DNA of 64,000 bases, taken from assembly GCA_902790325.1 (NCBI GenBank), contig CADARP010000013.1, forward strand, positions 1-64,000, in the 5' to 3' direction. Origin of the DNA: Oscillospiraceae bacterium. Its GTDB lineage: Bacteria > Bacillota > Clostridia > Oscillospirales > Acutalibacteraceae. The notes under the pieces are model-generated. The model had not been told where the DNA came from. It saw only the letters and a list, made by a program, of their open reading frames with translations, and searched no databases. The stretch's first letter is position 1; the number at the start of each line of letters is the position of its first letter. This document shows, one piece after another, positions 7,656-13,317 of the stretch. Both the position numbers and the translations under genes were made by a program.

Positions 7656-9086
7656 ATGAAATACGACCTGCATGACTATACATCCGCCGAAGCGCTGCGG
7701 CGCGAGGTCGAAAAAATGAACAGCTTCGGCGTCCGTCTGACCGGCTCGCCGGCACACAAGCGGTTTGTCACATATCTGAAAGACGAGATCCGCAAAATGG
7801 GTCTGACTGTATACAGCGACCCGTATTTTTTCAACCGCTGGGAAGCGAAAAAGGCTTCCATCGTCCTGCACGACGCGAACCGCAGCGAAGAGATCCCGAT
7901 CTCTTCCGTGTTTCCGTATTCCGGCGAAACGCCGCCCGGCGGATTCACGGCGGAGCTCGCGCTGCTCGAAAGCCAGCGCTTTGCCTATTTCCGCGCGCGC
8001 GGAAAGATCGCGCTTATCCGCGTGAACAATCTCAATCAGCTTCCGTCCAGAGTGGCGTTCGACGAGCGCCGTTCCCTTCCGGAGGATCTGCATCTGCCGC
8101 AGAACTACAGCGGTCCCGTCGCCACTTCGTTTGTCAACTTTCCGATCCTTGCGGCGGCAAAAACGGCGGGCGCCAAAGCCGCGATCTGCATCTGGCAGGG
8201 CATTCCGGACGCACTGGCCGAGGGACAGTACCTGCCGTTCATCATGGACTACCAGGGAATCCCCGCGCTTTGGGTCAACGAAACAACGGGACAGTACCTG
8301 ATCGAAGCCGCGCAGAACGGCAAAAGTGTGACCTTCACGCTCGAAGCGGACTGGGAGCACAACTGCGAAACGGAGAGCTTTTACTGTATGCTTGACGGAC
8401 AAAACGGCGACGAAGCCGTGATCGTCAACACGCACACCGACGGCACCAACTGCATCGAGGAAAACGGCCCGCTTGCCCTGCTTGCCCTGCTGCGCACGCT
8501 CAAGGATAAGCCGCTGCGCCGTCGGCATATCTTCGTTTTTGCGACAGGCCACTTCCGCCTGCCGGACTTTAAGGATATTCTCGGCGGCGGTGTGCAGGCC
8601 ACGTCCAAATGGCTGGCGGAACACACCGATCTGTGGAACGGCAAACGCGGTCACATCAAAGCCGTAGCAGGCGTTTCCGTCGAGCATCTGGGCTGCCGGG
8701 ACTGGCAGCCGGACGGCAGGACGTACGAAAGCACCGGCGAGATCGCGCCCGAACTGGTCTACACGGGCAACCGCATGATGGACGACGTGTATTTTTCCGC
8801 GCTCGAGGGACGCACGCGTGTGCGCACCGTAACGCTGCGCGGCCACAACTTCCTGCACTTCGGCGAGGGACAGCCGCTGTTCAATTCCCATATTCCCGAG
8901 ATTGCGCTCGTGACCGCGCCGGACAGCCTTTGCGTCGTCAGCCCGTCACATGAAATGGAAAAGTTCGACGAATCGCTGATGTTCGACCAGACGCAGACGT
9001 TCCTGAACTGTCTGACGATGCTCGACGATATGCCAAAAGAAGTCATCGGTCCGTGCGAGCGATATTCTTTGCTTCGTTTGTCGTAA
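7656..9086 (+). CDS. M28-family zinc aminopeptidase-like protein with PA domain
   Basis: A 476-residue protein without a signal peptide, so probably cytoplasmic. A protease-associated insert occupies about residues 85-230. The M28 metal motifs follow: His260 and Asp262 in NTHTDGTN, the Glu pair at 268-269, and a later SVEHLG. Family members remove N-terminal residues from peptides using two zinc ions; the HTDGTN spelling is that of a divergent subgroup. The start at ATG 7656 follows GGGAGGAG at a good distance. It has its own promoter and is not obviously in an operon with the decarboxylase. Confidence 0.78.
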   Translation: MKYDLHDYTSAEALRREVEKMNSFGVRLTGSPAHKRFVTYLKDEIRKMGLTVYSDPYFFNRWEAKKASIVLHDANRSEEIPISSVFPYSGETPPGGFTAELALLESQRFAYFRARGKIALIRVNNLNQLPSRVAFDERRSLPEDLHLPQNYSGPVATSFVNFPILAAAKTAGAKAAICIWQGIPDALAEGQYLPFIMDYQGIPALWVNETTGQYLIEAAQNGKSVTFTLEADWEHNCETESFYCMLDGQNGDEAVIVNTHTDGTNCIEENGPLALLALLRTLKDKPLRRRHIFVFATGHFRLPDFKDILGGGVQATSKWLAEHTDLWNGKRGHIKAVAGVSVEHLGCRDWQPDGRTYESTGEIAPELVYTGNRMMDDVYFSALEGRTRVRTVTLRGHNFLHFGEGQPLFNSHIPEIALVTAPDSLCVVSPSHEMEKFDESLMFDQTQTFLNCLTMLDDMPKEVIGPCERYSLLRLS

Positions 9087-9090
9087 AGTC

Positions 9091-9119
9091 TTGCATTTTT
9101 CAGAAAAAAGAGATATAAT
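9091..9119 (+). promoter_or_regulatory. Promoter for the lipoprotein gene
   Basis: TTGCAT at 9091-9096, 17-bp spacer, consensus TATAAT at 9114-9119. Confidence 0.7.
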
Positions 9120-9148
9120 ATTATAACACGTGTGAAGGAGGGGTTTAT

Positions 9149-9745
9149 ATGCGCAGATGGCTTGCGCTCGTAACCGTTGCGGCAGTCCTGCTGACGACGG
9201 CTTCCTGCTCGCTTCCGTTCAAACGGGAACCGTTGCCGGAGGAACCCTCAACCGCCGAGAACACGTTTGTCATCACGACCTTTGCGCATCTCGGTCTCGA
9301 AAAAATGATCGACTGCGTGAGCTGGTACGACAATACCCTCTGCGCCATGCAGTACGTCGGCACACGCGGCAACTATAAACAGAATCTCGAGTCGATTCGC
9401 CAAAAGCAGTTCCCGCAAATCGACAAGGATACGTTCATGAGCATGAAAGCGATCGACACGACCGGCGACGACGTCTTTCTGATCGTCCCGCGTTTCGATC
9501 TGGAAACCTTCTCCGTGTTTGAGATCGCACTCGATACGGAAGGTCAGGCGCACGTCCTGCGTCTTTCCGGCGAATCGAAAAATGCGTTTCTGCTGCTGTG
9601 CGACGCGGGCAGCAAACCGAACGCGCAGATCAACGCGTCCCTGTCCAGTCTGAACCAAAACTTCCAGATGATCGTACTGCGCGACGAGACCAGCGGCAGC
9701 CTGCAGTACGGCGTCGGTTTCCAGCCGATCAAGATCGCCAACTGA
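9149..9745 (+). CDS. Small lipoprotein of unknown function
   Basis: A 198-residue protein with a type II signal peptide; the lipobox TTASC places the lipidated Cys at residue 20. The mature part has alternating beta and helical segments, no cysteine clusters, and no motif I recognise. It should be anchored on the outer face of the membrane. It has a strong promoter and a good ribosome site (GAAGGAGGGG). The tRNA-Pro gene lies 12 bp after its stop codon, so the two may share a transcript that ends at the terminator at 9836-9872. Confidence 0.8.
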   Translation: MRRWLALVTVAAVLLTTASCSLPFKREPLPEEPSTAENTFVITTFAHLGLEKMIDCVSWYDNTLCAMQYVGTRGNYKQNLESIRQKQFPQIDKDTFMSMKAIDTTGDDVFLIVPRFDLETFSVFEIALDTEGQAHVLRLSGESKNAFLLLCDAGSKPNAQINASLSSLNQNFQMIVLRDETSGSLQYGVGFQPIKIAN

Positions 9746-9757
9746 ATAAGATCGAAA

Positions 9758-9833
9758 CGGGGTGTAGCGCAGTTGGTAGCGCGCCTGCTTTGGGAGCAGG
9801 ATGTCGGGGGTTCAAATCCCTCCACTCCGACCA
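9758..9833 (+). tRNA. tRNA-Pro (anticodon UGG)
   Basis: A complete 76-nt cloverleaf with encoded CCA. The acceptor stem is CGGGGTG/CACTCCG with one G-U pair, the anticodon stem CCTGC/GCAGG encloses TTTGGGA, and the anticodon TGG is at 9791-9793. The T arm reads GGGGGTTCAAATCCCTC. It reads proline codons CCN, mainly CCA and CCG. Confidence 0.97.
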
Positions 9834-9835
9834 TC

Positions 9836-9872
9836 AAAAAAGCGTGATTTGGTAAACAAATCACGCTTTTTT
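9836..9872 (+). terminator. Terminator after tRNA-Pro
   Basis: AAAAAAGCGTGATTTG / CAAATCACGCTTTTTT perfect stem-loop immediately after the CCA end. Confidence 0.9.
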
Positions 9873-9875
9873 GAA

Positions 9876-10076
9876 TGATGTTTGCCCTGTCGGGCAAATG
9901 ATGCTGCCTGTGGCAATGATGCCGCTTCGGCTGCCTGTGGCAATGATGCCGCTTCGCTGATGATGTGTGCCTACGGCACATATGGCAAACATCGCATCAT
10001 TGATCGCGCAGCGATTGCATCATTTCGGAGCGCAGCGGAGAAACATCATCAGCCGCCGGAGGCGGCGACATCATTA
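9876..10076. repeat. Cluster of short hairpins separated by ATGATG / CATCAT spacers
   Basis: About 200 bp without a gene. It is a chain of small palindromes such as TTTGCCC-TGTC-GGGCAAA, TGCC-TGTG-GCA (twice), TGTGCC-TAC-GGCACA, GATCGC-GCA-GCGAT and GCCGCC-GGA-GGCGGC. Spacers are ATGATG in the left half and CATCAT in the right half, so the whole block is also one large imperfect inverted repeat. Confidence 0.75.
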
Positions 10077-10085
10077 ACATTTAGA

Positions 10086-10283
10086 TTCATCACGGAATTA
10101 TGTGGGATGGTCAGACGCAAGTTAAGGTGGTGTCATCGCGAGGGAGGCGAACGCCGACCGCGGCGATCCGTTCTCTCGGCAGAACGGAAAAGAAACAGCA
10201 AAAGACACGGATTGCCGCGCACCATAAAGGTGCTCGCAACGACAAACAAGGGTGTGTTTTCTTATCTCACAAAACACCGTGAA
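10086..10283. mobile_element. MITE-like element, family 2, copy 1
   Basis: About 198 bp, bounded by TTCATCACGGA at left and CACCGTGAA at right. The interior has TCATCGCGAGGGAGGCGAAC and, near the other end, GATTGCCGCGC followed by CTCGCAACGACA. It is nearly identical to 24741-24962, which carries an extra 20-odd-bp internal duplication. No coding capacity. Confidence 0.65.
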
Positions 10284-10295
10284 GAGGGTAAAAAC

Positions 10296-10342
10296 TTGAC
10301 AAGTGACCTTTCGTTCACTATAATGGTGATCGAAAGGTCACT
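10296..10342 (+). promoter_or_regulatory. Promoter with perfect palindromic operator for the TetR fusion gene
   Basis: TTGACA at 10296-10301, 17-bp spacer, TATAAT at 10319-10324. Perfect 12-bp inverted arms flank the -10: AGTGACCTTTCG at 10302-10313 and CGAAAGGTCACT at 10331-10342. This is the expected layout for TetR-type autorepression. Confidence 0.85.
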
Positions 10343-10363
10343 CTGCTATGGTTGGAGGGTATT

Positions 10364-11467
10364 ATGGCGAACGACACAAAAGAGAGAATACTGGAAGCCG
10401 CGCTGGAAATGTTTTCGCAAAAAGGGTATGCAGGGACAAACATCCGTGAATTGAGCGCATCACTCGGTCTTGTCAAATCCGGCGTTTATAAACACTATGA
10501 GAGCAAGGAAGCCATTTGGAACGCGCTGCTGGATCAAATGATCGTCTATTACGAAGAGCGTTTCGGTTCGTCCGAGCGCTTGCCGCCTGTGCCGGATTAT
10601 CCGGAGGCATTGACCCGGCTGACCATGCAGATGGTGAACGTCACCATTCACGATGAGAAGATCGTCATGACGCGCAAGGTGCTGACGCTTGAGCAGTTCC
10701 GTGATCCGCGAGCGAGGGAACTGGCAACAAAACACTTCCTGACCGGTCTGACAGACATGTTTACACGGATCTTCACAGGCATGATGGAAAAGGGACTGCT
10801 CCGGAAAGACGATCCCGCCATGCTGGCCTTTGCCTATACCGCGCCGATATCCGCCCTGATCCGCCTCTGCGACCGGGAGCCGGAGAAAACGGACGAGGCC
10901 ATGGCGCAGATCGAAGCCTTCAGCAGACATTTTATCAATATTTACGGGGAGGCAGATCATGCGAAGAAAGCGCTTGTTGTGATCGATATCCAGAACGATA
11001 TTACAAAACACTACCGGGATATTATCGACAATATCAACGCCGCGGTCGAATGGGCGTCGGCGCAGGGAATGGCGGTTGTTTATATCAAGCATCATAATCT
11101 CTCTGACGGTACCCGGACGTTCAAACCGGGCACGAAGGGAGCGGAGCTTGTGCCCGAGTTGAACGTTGTGTCGGACAACGTCTTTGTCAAGACAAAGGCC
11201 AACGCGCTGACGAGCGAACCGTTCTCCGCGTTTATCCGGGACAACGGTATCCGTACGTTTTATATCACCGGCGCGGACGCTGCTGCCTGTGTGAAATCCA
11301 CCTGTTATAACATGACAAAAGCGGGATATGCCGTGCATGTGATTGCCGATTGCGTGACCAGCTACGATTTAAAGAGAATCAACGACATGCTCGCCTATTA
11401 TACCGACAAAGGCTGTGCGGTCGGAACGCTGGCGGATTTTCAATCGGAATCCGCGCCGTGCCGATAA
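10364..11467 (+). CDS. TetR-family regulator fused to an isochorismatase-like cysteine hydrolase
   Basis: A single 367-residue frame. Residues 1-195 are a TetR regulator: an N-terminal HTH with GYAGTNIRELSASLG and VKSGVYKHYESKEA, then a ligand-binding domain. Residues 202-360 are an isochorismatase-like hydrolase with the expected Asp208 (VVIDIQND), Lys276 or 278 (FVKTKAN) and Cys309 (DAAACVKST). Either the regulator senses a product of its own enzyme domain or the fusion is recent. At the junction (10946-10961) a GGGGAGG site and an ATG survive in another frame, suggesting that two adjacent genes became fused by a small indel. It overlaps nothing upstream; DUF998 follows 19 bp later. Confidence 0.85.
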   Translation: MANDTKERILEAALEMFSQKGYAGTNIRELSASLGLVKSGVYKHYESKEAIWNALLDQMIVYYEERFGSSERLPPVPDYPEALTRLTMQMVNVTIHDEKIVMTRKVLTLEQFRDPRARELATKHFLTGLTDMFTRIFTGMMEKGLLRKDDPAMLAFAYTAPISALIRLCDREPEKTDEAMAQIEAFSRHFINIYGEADHAKKALVVIDIQNDITKHYRDIIDNINAAVEWASAQGMAVVYIKHHNLSDGTRTFKPGTKGAELVPELNVVSDNVFVKTKANALTSEPFSAFIRDNGIRTFYITGADAAACVKSTCYNMTKAGYAVHVIADCVTSYDLKRINDMLAYYTDKGCAVGTLADFQSESAPCR

Positions 11468-11486
11468 AAGGAGGCTCACGGAACCA

Positions 11487-12134
11487 ATGAACCGAAAACT
11501 GATCAATTGGTTGGGACTGACAGGGCTTCTGGCGCTGCTTTCCTATGCGGCGGCTGTGGTCTTCTCGCCGCTCGTCTATCCGGATTATAACTGGATGGCG
11601 CAGGCGGTCAGCGACCTGTCGGCTCAGGCCGCGCCGTCCCGGACGCTCTGGAATCAGATTGCCGCGCCGTACAATTTCTGCGGCGTGGTTTGCGCGACCT
11701 GCGTTTGTGTTTTTGTGTCCGAAAAGAAGGTTGCGTCGAAGCTGTTTCGCGTGGGAATCTATCTTTTTACGGTCATGAACTGGATCTCGTCTGTCGGCTA
11801 CGCCATGTTTCCCCTTGCGGACGGCGGAAAAGAGATCGCGGCAGCGCAGGAGGTCATGCACGTCGTCGTGACGGCGCTGGTCGTTGCGTTTTCCATCGCG
11901 TCGCTGGTTTGCCTGATTGTTGCCGGGTACAGGGAAAAGACGGCAAGAGGGATCGGAATCTGGGCGTCGGTCGCGCTGCTCATGATGCTGGTCGGCTCTG
12001 TCGGGACCGGAGTCATGCCGCCGGAGTATTTCGGCGTCGCGGAACGGTTCAGCGTATTCGCCGCCGTCGGCTTCAACGCCATGCTCGGCTGGCATTTGTT
12101 CCGCGGATTCGGCAAGGTGCAGCGTAAAAAATGA
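11487..12134 (+). CDS. DUF998-family integral membrane protein
   Basis: A 215-residue protein with about six hydrophobic segments. PDYNWMAQAVSDLSA near residue 35 is characteristic of DUF998, whose members have conserved Asp/Ser in the first loop and no settled function. It begins at ATG 11487 after AAAAGGAGG; longer in-frame extensions upstream lie inside the TetR fusion gene and lack a site. It is in a tight run with the fusion gene and YjdF, so one transcript controlled by the TetR operator is likely. Confidence 0.82.
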   Translation: MNRKLINWLGLTGLLALLSYAAAVVFSPLVYPDYNWMAQAVSDLSAQAAPSRTLWNQIAAPYNFCGVVCATCVCVFVSEKKVASKLFRVGIYLFTVMNWISSVGYAMFPLADGGKEIAAAQEVMHVVVTALVVAFSIASLVCLIVAGYREKTARGIGIWASVALLMMLVGSVGTGVMPPEYFGVAERFSVFAAVGFNAMLGWHLFRGFGKVQRKK

Positions 12135-12538
12135 AAACAAGTCTGACTGTGTTCTTTGAAGACCCGTTCTGGGTCGGCGTTTTCGAGCGCATCGAGGACG
12201 GAAAACTGTCTGTCTGCAAAGTGACGTTCGGCGCCGAACCGACGGACGGCGAGCTGTATGATTTCATTCTCCGGGAATACACGCATCTGCGGTTCAGTCC
12301 CGCCGTCGAAGCAGACGTGCATCACGCCGCCGACAACCCGAAACGCCGGCAGCGCAGTGCGAGGAAGCTGTTGTCCAATACCGGGGTGGGCACCAAAGCG
12401 CAGCAGGCGCTGCAGAGACAGCGGGAGGAAATGAAAATCGAACGCAAAGAGAAAAGCAGGGAGCTGCGGGAGGCGGAGAAACAGCGTCAGTTTGAACTCC
12501 GGCAGCAGAAGAAAAAAGAAAAGCATCGCGGACATTAA
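12131..12538 (+). CDS. yjdF: YjdF-family (DUF2992) protein
   Basis: A 135-residue protein. The N-terminal half (TVFFEDPFWVGVFER...LREYTHLRFSP) is the YjdF/DUF2992 signature; the C-terminal 60 residues are a Lys/Arg/Glu-rich helix likely to form a coiled coil or bind nucleic acid. In other Firmicutes yjdF is preceded by the azaaromatic-sensing yjdF riboswitch. Here the gene starts inside the DUF998 stop (ATGA overlap), leaving no room for that leader, so control is presumably through the upstream TetR operator. Confidence 0.85.
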   Translation: MKTSLTVFFEDPFWVGVFERIEDGKLSVCKVTFGAEPTDGELYDFILREYTHLRFSPAVEADVHHAADNPKRRQRSARKLLSNTGVGTKAQQALQRQREEMKIERKEKSRELREAEKQRQFELRQQKKKEKHRGH

Positions 12539-12552
12539 AGGAGATTCACAGG

Positions 12553-12630
12553 ATGAAATCGGGATATCCGTGCGATAAGACAGCATTCGGGAGAAAATCG
12601 GGATTGGTTTTGAAGAAAGGGAAACGATGA
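12553..12630 (+). CDS. Possible 25-residue leader ORF before the VOC gene
   Basis: ATG 12553 follows AAGGAGATTCACAGG, a good ribosome site, and encodes a basic 25-residue peptide starting MKSGYPCDK and ending KKGKR. Its TGA overlaps the ATG of the VOC gene (ATGA). It may serve translational coupling or be a remnant of a larger gene; there is no recognisable domain. Confidence 0.35.
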   Translation: MKSGYPCDKTAFGRKSGLVLKKGKR

Positions 12631-12989
12631 AACTGAAAAACGTACTGATTGTAGTTCAAGATATCGAGAGATCCAAACAGTTCTATCATGATCTGTTTGG
12701 TCTTGAAATGATCCTTGACAATGACGGAAATATGATCCTGACGGAAGGTTTGGTTCTTCAGGAAGAGAAATACTGGAAAGAGTTTCTCGGCAGGAAGGTT
12801 CTTTCGGAGAATAATTCTTGCGAGCTCTATTTTGAAGAACGTGACATAGAAGCTTTTGTGGAAAAGCTTGAGAGCTGTTACCCGGAAGTGAAATATGTCA
12901 ACAAACTCATGACGCACAGTTGGGGACAGAAAGTCGTACGCTTTTATGATCCGGACGGAAATCTGATCGAAGTGGGAACGCCGGTATAA
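12627..12989 (+). CDS. VOC (glyoxalase/bleomycin-resistance) family protein
   Basis: A 120-residue protein with paired beta-alpha-beta-beta-beta units. KNVLIVVQDIERSKQFYHDL at the start and RFYDPDGNLIEVG at the end are standard vicinal-oxygen-chelate motifs; the final Glu is a typical metal ligand. The size is that of a single-chain dimeric VOC protein. The substrate cannot be assigned. The base composition is more AT-rich than its neighbours, hinting at transfer. It is the last gene of the accessory run that starts with the TetR fusion. Confidence 0.85.
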   Translation: MKLKNVLIVVQDIERSKQFYHDLFGLEMILDNDGNMILTEGLVLQEEKYWKEFLGRKVLSENNSCELYFEERDIEAFVEKLESCYPEVKYVNKLMTHSWGQKVVRFYDPDGNLIEVGTPV

Positions 12990-13204
12990 CATGGCAAATA
13001 TCATAACCGGAATCAGAATATTGATTCATCGACTTGAAATACAGTGCGGCGGTCATATGTGATCTAATTCAATCGGGAAGAATGTCTTCGAGATAGATTC
13101 CTGTTTGTCAAGCTCTTTAATTGTAAACTCTTGGGCTTTCTTTCTGTGGTTTTGTACACGTCTATGCGCTCTTTCGCAGGATGCATATATATTTTCCGGA
13201 ACGA
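12990..13204. other. Intergenic region with a possible gene remnant on the minus strand
   Basis: No convincing gene. On the minus strand, about 13215 down to 13053, a stretch translates as a plausible C-terminal fragment (RAHRRVQNHRKKAQEFTIKE near its middle) but has no ribosome site or full domain. The region is AT-rich like the preceding VOC gene. Confidence 0.3.
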
Positions 13205-13233
13205 TTGAAAACCTCATGCTTTTCAGATATAAT
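13205..13233 (+). promoter_or_regulatory. Promoter for the beta-galactosidase gene
   Basis: TTGAAA at 13205-13210, 17-bp spacer, TATAAT at 13228-13233; about 85 bp of leader before the start codon. No clear catabolite-response element was identified. Confidence 0.65.
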
Positions 13234-13317
13234 GATTTTGTCCATTCGGGATACGCGCGGGCACATCGCCCGGAATATCCGATCGACATTTCATATAAAG
13301 CACAAAGGATGATACAC

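Noticed and set aside
9834-10363. tRNA-linked integrated element with attachment sites
   Set aside because: No integrase gene and no repeat of the tRNA 3' end were found; only hairpin arrays and a MITE-like element are present.
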